Source: Deltaproteobacteria bacterium
Lineage (GTDB): Bacteria; Desulfobacterota; Desulfobacteria; Desulfobacterales; JAABPS01
DNA length: 7,135 nt
NCBI GenBank assembly: GCA_019309685.1
Contig: JAFDFT010000114.1
Span: 1-7,135, forward strand
Direction: 5' to 3'
A model generated the notes under the pieces. The model searched no databases. It had not been told where the DNA came from and saw only the letters and a program-made list of their open reading frames with translations. Positions 1 through 6,498 of this stretch are shown here, piece after piece. Both the position numbers and the translations under genes were made by a program. Positions within the stretch are counted from its first letter, which is position 1, and every line of letters starts with the position of its first letter.

Positions 1-19
1 TATCCGCCTCGGTTGATAC

Positions 20-267
20 TTGAGACCTTTGAATTTCTCGATTTTTCCAAATCCGCATCTAATAATAACAGTAAGTTATAAGTCCGAATCGGTTAAAAAT
101 GGCAATTATTCAAAGCTCTCACTTAACCTTGTCTACTTCCAAGAATGAGCAATTTTTGTCCAAGTTCAAGTCAAAGACCCCGAGTTTTAAACCGAGGGGG
201 AAGGCGATCCGCCTCAGGCGGATTAAAATTTAAGTCTGACACAGAAATTGGGCAAAAAGGGCCATTT
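20..267. repeat. Degenerate dispersed repeat copy (repeat 1), downstream of nrdJ
   Basis: No gene is visible here. The stretch shares several blocks with the 300-bp element at 3780-4079. The end motif TGAGACCTTTGAA is at 21-33, a GTTCAAGT block is at 163-170, CCCGAGTTTTAAACCGAG is at 179-196, and GGCGGATTAAAATTT followed by ACACAGAAATTGGGCA lies at 217-254. The order and orientation match the 3780-4079 copy, but the inverted right end is missing and the match stops just before the nrdJ stop codon. A palindrome sits inside the copy (separate entry). Homology is read by eye. No T-tailed hairpin is seen that would act as a terminator for nrdJ. Confidence 0.75.
207..223. repeat. GC-rich palindrome nested in repeat 1
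   Basis: ATCCGCCT (207-214), one base, then AGGCGGAT (216-223): perfect 8-bp arms. If a 3-base loop is required, the stem is 7 bp with loop TCA. It has no T-run on either side, so it is not a typical intrinsic terminator for nrdJ. The same CCGCC...GGCGG stem recurs at 3190-3210 and 3963-3992 with other loops. Confidence 0.8.
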
Positions 268-278
268 GTGGATGGGAA

Positions 279-2771
279 CTAACCGCACTTAGTAAACCCG
301 CAGAAGTGACACGTCATACAACCTTCTTCAAAGCTAATGGTCTGTCCGCAATCCGGACAAATTTCACCCCTCAGGCTGTTCTCGAATTTACGGCGTTTAT
401 GATATTCTAAATTATCTTTTAGATACCTCTTTTCTAAAACCCGGGCAATGGCATCCGGTATAGATAACACAAGTCCTCCTTCTTGAAACACAGGATGCTC
501 TCCGCCAATTCCTTTTAACTGCTCCACAATCTTTTCAACTTTAACGCCGGATCTTAACGCCAGGGAGACAAGACGCCCAATCGCCTCTGTCTTTGCGGTT
601 GTGGATCGCCCTGATTTGCCAATGGTTGCGAACACTTCAAACGGCTGCGAGTTATATTCCGTTACCGTCACATAGAGCTGTCCCATGCCTGTGGTCGTCT
701 TTGTGGTGAATCCTTCCAGAGTTTCAGGTCTTTTTTTCGTTACCTTTAAAAACTCCTCTGCTTGTTTCTTATTTTCTGTGAAGGAAAGCACTTGATTTTC
801 CTTGCTGCCGTCTCGATAGATGGTCACACCTTTACATCCGAGTTCATACGCCAGATTATATACCTTTAAAACATCATCAACCGTGGCATCCCGCGGCAGG
901 TTAACAGTTTTTGAAACCGCGTTATCCGTATACTTTTGAAAAGCGGCTTGCATTCGAATATGCCATTCAGGTGATACATCGTGAGCGGTAACAAAGACGT
1001 TTCGTATGTCTTCTGGGATTTCAGCAATGCTTTTGATACTACCTTTTTGAGCGATCTCGTCCATCAACTCCTTGCTGTAGAATCCTCTTTCTCTGGCAAC
1101 ACTTTCGAAATAGGGATTCACTTCAAGAAGCTCGTCATTATCCATGACAGTTCTCACAAAACTAAGCGCGAAAAGAGGCTCAATACCGCTGGAACACTCC
1201 GCGATAATACTCAGTGTGCCGGTCGGCGCTATGGTTGTAGTGGTTGAGTTTCGATAGGCAGCGTCTTTTTTGTCTTTAAAAATACTTTTATCGAAATTTT
1301 CAAATATACCCCTTTCTTCACCCAGGTATTTTGACGCATCATGCGATTCTTTCTGAATAAAATCCATCACTTCTTCAGCAATACCAAGTGCCTGTTCCGT
1401 GTTATAAGGCACTTGAAGATGATATAGCATATCCGCAAATCCCATGATGCCGAGACCTATTTTTCTGTTCCCCTTTACCATCTTATCTATTTCCGGAATA
1501 GGATACTTGGACATATCTATTGTGTTATCCAGAAAACGGACAGCGCTCCATACCGTCTCTTTCAGCCCTTCATAATCAATCGCCGGATCATCATCACTTT
1601 CGATTACAAACTTTGCCAGGTTAATAGATCCGAGGTTGCATGCTTCCATGGGGAGCAGCGGCTGTTCTCCGCACGGATTTGTCGCCTCTATTTCACCCAG
1701 CCCCGGTGTTGGATTATCTCTGTTTAAATTGTCCAGAAAAACAATTCCCGGATCGCCATTTTCCCATGCCTGTTTTACAATAGTCTGATATACGTCAGCC
1801 GCATCTAATTCATCTATCTTTTTCTTATCACTGGGATCGATGAGTTCGTAAGTGCTTTTATTTTTAACCGCTTCAATAAACACATCCGTGAAACCAACGG
1901 AAATGTTGAAGTTGTTCAGCTCCCCATTATCCCTTTTACAGGTGACAAATTCCATGATGTCCGGGTGATCAACTCTCAAAATACCCATGTTTGCCCCGCG
2001 CCGGGTGCCGCCCTGCTTCACCTGTTCAGTTGCTGTATTAAATATCTTCATAAAAGAGACAGGCCCGGAGGCCACGCCGCCTGTGGTCCCAACACGGCTG
2101 TTCTTGGGTCTTAGTCTGGAAAAAGAAAAACCGGTGCCGCCGCCGGATTTATGAATCAGTGCTGCGTTTTTTAATGAGTCAAAAATACCGTCCATACTGT
2201 CTTCAATGGGTAAAACAAAACAAGCCGCCAGTTGACCCAGCCGACGCCCCGCATTCATAAGCGTGGGAGAATTTGGAAGGAACTTAAACGTTGTTAACAT
2301 CGTATAGAAAGTCTCTTCCATTTCTTTAACATTTGAATCATTCCCATATTTTTTTTCAGCCCGTGCGATATGATGGGCCACTCTTCTAAACATTTCTTCG
2401 GATGTTTCTGTCACCCTTCCCTTGCTGTCTTTTTTAAGGTATCGCCTCTCCAGAACTTTCCTCGCGTTCTCAGAAAGTGTGATTCCTTTTTTTACAAAGA
2501 TTGACTTATCCAGCCGGATCGGCGAGGATTTCTCGAGCCCTAAACTATTCAGCTTCGCCTCTATTATTTTTTCAATCACCGGCATCGTGATGGTCTGAAG
2601 ATCCATTTTCGCGATTTCTTCACGCAAAAACTGGCTGATGTCTATTGCCTGGTCTTTGTTAATGGGATTATCTTTGGTTAAAATATCCGAAAACAGATGA
2701 TCGTCCCAGCGGTAGGTGGTCAAATCAAATCGAGCATCCTCTGTAACCAATATTTTCGCTTTCTGTCCCAT
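279..2771 (-). CDS. nrdJ: Adenosylcobalamin-dependent (class II) ribonucleoside-diphosphate reductase
   Basis: Reduces ribonucleotides to deoxyribonucleotides through a thiyl radical generated with coenzyme B12; cytosolic. The 830-residue protein appears complete. Active-site motif NPCGEQPLLPMEACNLGSINL-type sequence covers residues 365-385, with N365, C367 (expected thiyl-radical cysteine) and E369. C184 in LAACFVLP and C378 in EACNLGS are the expected redox pair; the C367-C378 spacing of 11 equals the C322-C333 spacing known in the Thermotoga enzyme. A Ser/Thr-rich phosphate-binding loop (STTTTIAPTGTLS) starts at 509. Residues about 690-785 look like the TSCPD-type domain found in NrdJ. The tail has CPDC (805-808), C818, CHFC (821-824) and C829, which suggests a zinc ribbon and possible redox shuttle cysteines. 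The N-terminal ~85 residues precede the core; an ATP-cone is not clear. The ATG at 2771 has GGAGA six bases upstream. An NrdR-type promoter region lies upstream. Confidence 0.97.
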   Translation of the reverse strand: MGQKAKILVTEDARFDLTTYRWDDHLFSDILTKDNPINKDQAIDISQFLREEIAKMDLQTITMPVIEKIIEAKLNSLGLEKSSPIRLDKSIFVKKGITLSENARKVLERRYLKKDSKGRVTETSEEMFRRVAHHIARAEKKYGNDSNVKEMEETFYTMLTTFKFLPNSPTLMNAGRRLGQLAACFVLPIEDSMDGIFDSLKNAALIHKSGGGTGFSFSRLRPKNSRVGTTGGVASGPVSFMKIFNTATEQVKQGGTRRGANMGILRVDHPDIMEFVTCKRDNGELNNFNISVGFTDVFIEAVKNKSTYELIDPSDKKKIDELDAADVYQTIVKQAWENGDPGIVFLDNLNRDNPTPGLGEIEATNPCGEQPLLPMEACNLGSINLAKFVIESDDDPAIDYEGLKETVWSAVRFLDNTIDMSKYPIPEIDKMVKGNRKIGLGIMGFADMLYHLQVPYNTEQALGIAEEVMDFIQKESHDASKYLGEERGIFENFDKSIFKDKKDAAYRNSTTTTIAPTGTLSIIAECSSGIEPLFALSFVRTVMDNDELLEVNPYFESVARERGFYSKELMDEIAQKGSIKSIAEIPEDIRNVFVTAHDVSPEWHIRMQAAFQKYTDNAVSKTVNLPRDATVDDVLKVYNLAYELGCKGVTIYRDGSKENQVLSFTENKKQAEEFLKVTKKRPETLEGFTTKTTTGMGQLYVTVTEYNSQPFEVFATIGKSGRSTTAKTEAIGRLVSLALRSGVKVEKIVEQLKGIGGEHPVFQEGGLVLSIPDAIARVLEKRYLKDNLEYHKRRKFENSLRGEICPDCGQTISFEEGCMTCHFCGFTKCG

Positions 2772-2777
2772 TGATCT

Positions 2778-2782
2778 TCTCC
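2778..2782 (-). promoter_or_regulatory. nrdJ ribosome binding site
   Basis: On the minus strand GGAGA ends six bases before the ATG at 2771-2769. It supports the chosen start. Confidence 0.7.
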
Positions 2783-2853
2783 GTGATTGTTTTTAAAGAT
2801 AAGCGGTTGTTATTTTGTTTGTTAATTTGATTGATAATTTCAGCGCAGAGTCA

Positions 2854-2882
2854 CTAATCTCATACAATATGTAGTATGTCAA
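2854..2882 (-). promoter_or_regulatory. Candidate sigma70-type promoter of nrdJ
   Basis: On the minus strand a perfect -35 hexamer TTGACA lies at 2882-2877. It is followed, after 17 bp, by a weak -10 (GATTAG, 2859-2854, 3 of 6 matches). Transcription would start near 2847, giving a leader of about 75 nt. That is too short for a cobalamin riboswitch. The spacer is occupied by an NrdR-like box, the expected arrangement for repression. The weak -10 keeps confidence moderate. Confidence 0.5.
2861..2878. promoter_or_regulatory. Candidate NrdR box 1 (promoter-proximal)
   Basis: Inverted repeat CATAC...GTATG around the core CAATATGTAG. The 16-mer ATACAATATGTAGTAT (2862-2877) matches 13 of 16 positions of the remembered NrdR consensus ACACWATATATWGTGT. 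It overlaps the spacer between the -35 and -10 of the nrdJ promoter. NrdR is the ATP-cone repressor of bacterial ribonucleotide reductase genes; its own gene is not in the window. Confidence 0.7.
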
Positions 2883-2892
2883 GAAAAAATAA

Positions 2893-2908
2893 ACCCAATA
2901 TATATGTT
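2893..2908. promoter_or_regulatory. Candidate NrdR box 2 (promoter-distal)
   Basis: ACCCAATATATATGTT matches 12 of 16 positions of the remembered NrdR consensus. Its centre is 31 bp from that of box 1, with 15 bp between the two 16-mers. That is the known spacing of tandem NrdR sites, about three helical turns. It lies just upstream of the nrdJ -35. Alone it would be weak because the region is AT-rich; the pairing and position raise its value. Confidence 0.6.
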
Positions 2909-3178
2909 TTTGTATCATTTATTTCAGTATCTTTTAATATAAAGCTATTTTCCCTCATAGTCGATGATTATATGAAACCCCTGCCACTGATTTTATAGCC
3001 CCACCACTATTACATTGCCGCATATAACAACCTGATATTTTATAAATTCAAAATATTAAAGCCCTTCAACCGAAATCTTCCTAATTCTAAAAAATCTTGT
3101 CTAAAACGAGATTCCATGCTAATGAAAATTTTAATAAATGAAGTTGGTTTCATGTGAATAATTGTGATGTCAAAGTAA
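2909..3178. other. Intergenic stretch with no recognised feature
   Basis: AT-rich sequence between the nrdJ control region and the repeat fragment before the next gene. Neither strand shows an ORF with protein-like composition. There is no tRNA-like fold and no convincing promoter for the plus-strand gene at 3258. Confidence 0.6.
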
Positions 3179-3243
3179 GCAGCGCACACAATCCCGCCGT
3201 AGGCGGGATTACGAAGTCATCAAATCTGAACATAGGCGTCTCA
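3179..3243. repeat. Degenerate repeat fragment (repeat 2) upstream of the 161-aa gene
   Basis: GCAGCGCACACA (3179-3190) and CGAAGTCATCAAATCTGA (3212-3229) align with GCAGTGCAACACA and CGAAGCCATCAAATTTAA in the repeat at 6971-7089. The central AGAAATTGG-type block is replaced by a 21-bp palindrome (3190-3210). The fragment finishes with GTCTCA (3238-3243), the inverse of the TGAGAC end motif, two bases before the Shine-Dalgarno of the next gene. Homology is by eye over about 45 alignable bases. Confidence 0.65.
3190..3210. repeat. GC-rich palindrome nested in repeat 2
   Basis: AATCCCGCC (3190-3198), loop GTA, GGCGGGATT (3202-3210): perfect 9-bp arms. Compared with the palindromes at 207-223 and 3963-3992 it has one extra C in the left arm and one extra G in the right arm, so the stem stays perfectly paired. 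It lies 36 bases upstream of the AAGGAGGG of the 161-aa gene and, if transcribed, would be a leader hairpin. Confidence 0.85.
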
Positions 3244-3244
3244 C

Positions 3245-3252
3245 AAGGAGGG
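3245..3252 (+). promoter_or_regulatory. Strong ribosome binding site of the 161-aa gene
   Basis: AAGGAGGG, with GGAGG ending six bases before the ATG at 3258. It directly abuts the end of a repeat fragment, so the leader of this gene is largely repeat sequence. Confidence 0.8.
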
Positions 3253-3257
3253 AAGGT

Positions 3258-3743
3258 ATGTTTCAACCAATTAATATTATTAAAATTTCAATGGTTATAG
3301 CACTTGGAATTATTTTGCAGATCATTTTCATCACTGCTGATACTGATAATTCGCCTGAAAAGGTCACGCTCTCATTTACAAAAGCATATTTTTCTCAGGA
3401 TAAGGCCGCCATGGATGAACAGATCTGTAGTGAACTTACAGAAGATGCAGATGTCGTAGATGAATATATTCAACGTATTGAAAAAGAAGCAAAAGATACT
3501 GGATTTAAGCTGTATTCCAAAAGTATGGTTTACCATGTGAAAACCCATGTCACCAGCATAGATGATTCTGAAGCCCAGGTGAAAATCACTGGCAAAAAGA
3601 GACACTCTATAAATCCTATCTATACACTGGTTGCCATCATTTTCCAGATTGGCGAAGTCGACCATTTTGACGAAACAATTGATCTTATCAATGAAGAAGG
3701 CCGGTGGAAAGTTTGCGGGAACCCTTTTTCCCTAATCCAATAA
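3258..3743 (+). CDS. Small membrane-anchored or secreted protein of unknown function
   Basis: 161 residues; I do not recognise a named family. Residues 8-27 form one hydrophobic segment after a short N-terminus with a single Lys, so either a signal peptide or a membrane anchor is possible. There is no lipobox cysteine. The rest is acidic and soluble-looking (about 30-161), with C57 and C153 able to form a disulfide outside the cytoplasm. The pattern, helices first (VTLSFTKAYFSQDKAAM), then alternating beta strands, ending EEGRWKVCGNPFSL, resembles small NTF2-like/DUF4878-type domains, but this is only a fold guess. A short hydrophobic patch at 120-132 is too short for a secure second membrane helix. 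The ATG has an excellent AAGGAGGG at 3245-3252. The gene stands alone between two repeats, divergent from nrdJ. No terminator is obvious. Confidence 0.8.
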   Translation: MFQPINIIKISMVIALGIILQIIFITADTDNSPEKVTLSFTKAYFSQDKAAMDEQICSELTEDADVVDEYIQRIEKEAKDTGFKLYSKSMVYHVKTHVTSIDDSEAQVKITGKKRHSINPIYTLVAIIFQIGEVDHFDETIDLINEEGRWKVCGNPFSLIQ

Positions 3744-3779
3744 TACCTTTTCCAAAAAGTTTTTATCATTTAGTAAAGG

Positions 3780-4079
3780 TGAGACCTTTGAAAAATACTG
3801 ATTTTTGCCTGTCCCGTTAAATTTCCTTTTAGATTTAACTGGGGTTCAAGTTAAAGTCGAAGATCCCGAGCTTTAAACCGAGTGGGAAAGAGATAATTTT
3901 AACCACCCCGTACGATCTTCCTGACCTACGGGCAGACATCCATAATTTGAGTATTTCGAGGATTAATCCGCCAAAGTTTGGTGGCGGATTAAAATTTGAA
4001 GCTTGTCGAAGCATAGCGAAGATCCCGCTCATCGGGAACGCAGAAATTGGGCATAAAACGAAGTTTTGCAAAGATCTCA
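3780..4079. mobile_element. MITE-like non-coding element with terminal inverted repeats (repeat 3)
   Basis: The left end TGAGACCTTTGAAAAA (3780-3795) and the inverse of the right end (TGAGATCTTTGCAAAA from 4079-4064) agree at 14 of 16 positions and bound a 300-bp unit. Inside are a hairpin GTTAAAT/ATTTAAC (3816-3839), the GTTCAAGT and CCCGAG-TTTAAACCGAG blocks (3844-3880), a second palindrome (3963-3992) and a CGCAGAAATTGGGC block (4039-4053). The same blocks occur in other intergenic gaps of the window. No transposase is encoded, so it would be non-autonomous if mobile. Clear target-site duplications were not found: flanks AAAGG and AAGCG differ. ORFs within it look spurious. Confidence 0.65.
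3963..3992. repeat. GC-rich palindrome nested in repeat 3
   Basis: TTAATCCGCC (3963-3972) and GGCGGATTAA (3983-3992) are perfect 10-bp arms around a 10-base loop. The loop carries its own partial symmetry (CCAAAGTTTGG spans 3971-3981). The stem core matches the palindromes at 207-223 and 3190-3210. Confidence 0.85.
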
Positions 4080-4092
4080 AAGCGTTTATAAA
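4065..4092 (+). promoter_or_regulatory. Possible outward promoter at the right end of repeat 3
   Basis: TTTGCA (4065-4070, 4 of 6 for -35) and TATAAA (4087-4092, 5 of 6 for -10) are separated by 16 bp. The -35 lies within the terminal inverted repeat and the -10 just outside it. Transcription would start about 110 bp before the HD gene at 4209. The match could be chance in AT-rich DNA. Confidence 0.3.
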
Positions 4093-4208
4093 AAACAGTC
4101 AGCAAAATGAACCGGTTTCTTTTGGTAAACGCCACATGCGATGATGGGCAGTATCAAAAAACCCGTAAGTAAAGCGAAGATAAAAACCAAGATCCTCAAA
4201 AAATAAAC

Positions 4209-4967
4209 ATGGATGCTATTTACGTCCAAATCCGTCAATTGGCCCAGCAAATTGCTTCTCATTTCCCGATCCCTGATTTTTATCAAGACTATGAATTGGA
4301 AAATGAACTATCATATCAGTTCTTTGAAGAAAATCCTGTGATCTCCCGATTAAAATCATTTATCGCTGACTGTATTGACAATGATTTTGGACACGGCATG
4401 AATCACGCTGAAAAAGTAACCTTAGATGCAGGCGCCCTCATGTATATCGAAGGGAAGGCAGCAGGATATACAGGCGACCTTATCGATCGGAAAGTGATGA
4501 TTCTCCAATGTGCGGGCCTGCTTCATGATATTAAACGGAAGGAAAAAGATCATGCGATCAAAGGAGCCGATTTCGCCAGAAAAATATTAAAAGACTATCC
4601 GTTAACGCCTGAAGAAGTTGATGATATTTGCGTCGCCATCCGTAACCATGAGGCGTTTAAAAGTACAGTTAAAATGAATACGGCTGAAGGCGTCTTAATG
4701 TCTAATTGTCTTTACGACGCAGACAAATTTCGATGGGGACCCGATAACTTCACTCATACCGTCTGGGACATGCTATCATCTCGGAACCCGCCCCTTACTG
4801 CTTTCATTGACCACTTCCCGAGTGGTATGGAAGGAATTTCTAAAATCAAAAGCACTTTCCGTTCAAAAACAGGGCAAAAATACGGCCCGCAATTTATTGA
4901 TCTAGGGATCGCCATAGGAACTGAACTATTGGAAGTTATTAAAACTGAATTGGCTCAAGAATTATAG
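4209..4967 (+). CDS. HD-domain metal-dependent phosphohydrolase
   Basis: 252 residues, predicted cytosolic. The HD superfamily hydrolyses phosphate esters of nucleotides and related compounds with a metal pair. The metal-site signature is complete: H66 in GHGMNHAEKV, the H106-D107 doublet in LLHDIKRKEKDH, H115, H147 in IRNHEAF, and D170/D172 in LYDADKFRWG. The N-terminal ~40 residues are helical and polar, outside the HD fold; the C-terminal tail (about 205-252) ends in a helix. The substrate (nucleotide, cyclic dinucleotide or other) cannot be assigned. The ATG at 4209 is the only usable start: an in-frame stop lies at 4170-4172 and no other start codon lies between. It lacks a recognisable Shine-Dalgarno, unlike every other gene here, so translation may be weak. 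A purine permease follows after 60 bp, suggesting one transcript and a salvage role (inference). Confidence 0.9.
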   Translation: MDAIYVQIRQLAQQIASHFPIPDFYQDYELENELSYQFFEENPVISRLKSFIADCIDNDFGHGMNHAEKVTLDAGALMYIEGKAAGYTGDLIDRKVMILQCAGLLHDIKRKEKDHAIKGADFARKILKDYPLTPEEVDDICVAIRNHEAFKSTVKMNTAEGVLMSNCLYDADKFRWGPDNFTHTVWDMLSSRNPPLTAFIDHFPSGMEGISKIKSTFRSKTGQKYGPQFIDLGIAIGTELLEVIKTELAQEL

Positions 4968-5014
4968 CATTCGTCTAAAATCATAAGAATTGTGCAAATT
5001 GACGTTTAACAAAT

Positions 5015-5022
5015 AAGGGGGG
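5015..5022 (+). promoter_or_regulatory. Ribosome binding site of the purine permease
   Basis: AAGGGGGG, five bases before the ATG at 5028. It fixes the start. The 60-bp gap after the HD gene shows no clear promoter and is too short for a purine riboswitch. Confidence 0.7.
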
Positions 5023-5027
5023 TAAAA

Positions 5028-6350
5028 ATGGAAGCCTACTTCAATTACAAGGATAACGGGACAAATGTAAAAACCGAAATCATTGCCGGAATCACCACTT
5101 TCCTGACAACAATGTATATTATTGTCGTGAATCCGGCGATTCTCAAAGTCACAGGCATGCCCTTTAGCGGCGTTCTCACCGCAACCATACTGGTGAGCGC
5201 CTTTTCCAGTATAATGATGGGATTTTACGCAAAAAATCCAATAGTGCTTGCGCCTGGTATGGGGATCAATGCCTTTTTCGCTTTTACGGTTGTAGCTGGA
5301 ATGGGAGTCCCATGGGAAACGGCACTGGGCGCAGTATTCTGGTCAGGAATTGTGTTTCTGCTTCTTTCGATTTTTAATATCCGCACTCACATCCTTCGTG
5401 CTATCCCCAAACAGCTCAGGTACGGCATCGCGGCAGGTATCGGCCTGTTTATTTCACTCATTGGGTTTAAAAACGCGGGCTTTGTTGTACCAAACCCGGC
5501 AACAATTATCGGACGCGGCCCTTTAAATGAAATCACAATCACTTTTCTTGCGGGGCTTTTCATCACATCCGTGTTTATTGCCAGGCGAGTAAAAGGCGCC
5601 ATGATCCTTGGCATCAGCCTTACAACACTTCTCGCCATCCCTATTGGTCGTCTTTGGGGAGACGCAAGCGCTGTCAATTTCGGCAATACAGTACTTGTCA
5701 CCTGGCAGGGGATATTCGCGCTTCCTGACTTCAGTGTTCTTTTAAAACTTGATTTTCTGGGCTCTTTAAAACTTTCTCTTTTACCAGTAATGTTTACGTT
5801 TTTATTTACGGATATGTTCGACTCTATTTCCACCTTTATGGGTGTTGCTGAAGCAGGAGATCTGAAAGACCCGTCTGGTGATCCCCGCAACATCAAACAA
5901 TCTATGATTGTAGATTCAATAGGTACAACGATATCGGGATTACTGGGTACAAGTTCGGCCACCAGTTACATTGAATCTGCTACCGGGATCGAAGAGGGAG
6001 GCCGCACGGGGATGGTGGCAGTTGTTGCAGGCCTCTTATTTCTCCCGTTTATGTTTCTTTCGCCATTGCTTTCGATTGTGCCTTCCATTGCCACGGCACC
6101 CGCGCTTGTTCTGGTAGGGGTTTTCATGATCAAACCTGTCTTGAAAATTAAATGGGAATCATTTGATAATGCGATTCCCGCGTTTCTCAGTATCATTTTA
6201 ATCCCTCTGACGTTTTCCATCACCCAGGGGATCATATGGGGTTTTCTAAGCTGGACCTTTATTAAACTGCTGACAGGCAAGAAAGAGGATATAACACCGA
6301 CACTCATTATTATTGACATTTTTGCCATTCTTGCCTTGGTTTTGGGATAA
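5028..6350 (+). CDS. NCS2/AzgA-type purine nucleobase permease
   Basis: 440 residues, inner membrane, expected to import adenine, guanine or hypoxanthine by proton symport. Family signatures are in order: TEIIAGITTFLTTMYIIVVNP-type start (16-36); APGMGINAFFAF (75-86); QLRYGIAAGIGLFISLIGFK from 129; the substrate/cation motif FTDMFDSISTFMG (260-272); and GTSSATSYIESATG followed by IEEGGRTG (307-328). The length is normal for the family and about 12-14 hydrophobic segments are spread evenly. The FDSISTF version, in place of the FDTIGTL seen in PbuG-like members, marks a subfamily I recall from anaerobic and environmental bacteria; its exact base preference is unknown. It follows the HD phosphohydrolase by 60 bp on the same strand. 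No intrinsic terminator follows the stop codon. Xanthine/uracil NCS2 members differ in these motifs and are less likely. Confidence 0.96.
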   Translation: MEAYFNYKDNGTNVKTEIIAGITTFLTTMYIIVVNPAILKVTGMPFSGVLTATILVSAFSSIMMGFYAKNPIVLAPGMGINAFFAFTVVAGMGVPWETALGAVFWSGIVFLLLSIFNIRTHILRAIPKQLRYGIAAGIGLFISLIGFKNAGFVVPNPATIIGRGPLNEITITFLAGLFITSVFIARRVKGAMILGISLTTLLAIPIGRLWGDASAVNFGNTVLVTWQGIFALPDFSVLLKLDFLGSLKLSLLPVMFTFLFTDMFDSISTFMGVAEAGDLKDPSGDPRNIKQSMIVDSIGTTISGLLGTSSATSYIESATGIEEGGRTGMVAVVAGLLFLPFMFLSPLLSIVPSIATAPALVLVGVFMIKPVLKIKWESFDNAIPAFLSIILIPLTFSITQGIIWGFLSWTFIKLLTGKKEDITPTLIIIDIFAILALVLG

Positions 6351-6365
6351 TCTGTAAAAGATATA

Positions 6366-6377
6366 GTTACCGGTAAC
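6366..6377. repeat. Perfect 12-bp palindrome after the permease
   Basis: GTTACCGGTAAC has no spacer, so it is better suited to a dimeric DNA-binding protein than to an RNA hairpin. It lies 16 bp after the permease stop. No other copy was seen in the window. Function unknown. Confidence 0.4.
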
Positions 6378-6440
6378 GAGTAGATAGTTAATAGAATTCT
6401 CTTCTCCAAGTGATGCATACATATAGTTCAGCGCAATGAC

Positions 6441-6490
6441 GATGATGCTACTCAACGCAAAAATTGGGTTTTTTAAAAAGCCGTCAAAAA
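6441..6490. repeat. Degenerate repeat fragment (repeat 4) between permease and lipoprotein genes
   Basis: AACGCAAAAATTGGG (6454-6468) followed by a T-rich stretch and AAAGCCGTCAAA (6477-6488) aligns with AACACAGAAATTGG, CTTTTTGCG and AAGCCATCAAA of the repeat at 6971-7089. The upstream GATG is also shared. It carries no palindrome and no TGAGACC end. Homology is by eye over about 45 bases and is weaker than for the other copies. Confidence 0.55.
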
Positions 6491-6498
6491 GTTGCGCA

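Noticed and set aside
981..1247. Plus-strand 88-codon frame inside nrdJ
   Set aside because: Antisense to a conserved part of nrdJ with no recognisable domain or ribosome binding site.
2772..2850. Cobalamin riboswitch in the nrdJ leader
   Set aside because: The predicted leader is only about 75 nt and shows no B12-box-like or multi-stem structure; such riboswitches need about 200 nt.
3715..3775. Intrinsic terminator after the 161-aa gene (GGGAACCC followed by TTTTT at 3717-3729)
   Set aside because: The arms are three bases with a two-base loop, too small to fold, and lie within the coding sequence.
3835..4080. Minus-strand 81-codon ORF inside the 300-bp element
   Set aside because: It spans nearly the whole repeat including both palindromes, and its sequence follows from the repeat text. 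It has no clear Shine-Dalgarno. Similar spurious proteins are expected wherever the repeat occurs.
4086..4199. Minus-strand hydrophobic reading frame (LRILVFIFALLTGFLILP), resembling a one-helix membrane peptide
   Set aside because: The only ATG for the frame (4286) lies deep inside the HD gene; the alternative TTG at 4199 has no Shine-Dalgarno. AT-rich DNA readily gives such strings. It would merit a look only if conserved elsewhere.
4968..5027. Purine riboswitch before the permease
   Set aside because: A 60-base gap with no three-way junction arrangement or pairing loops; too short and unstructured.
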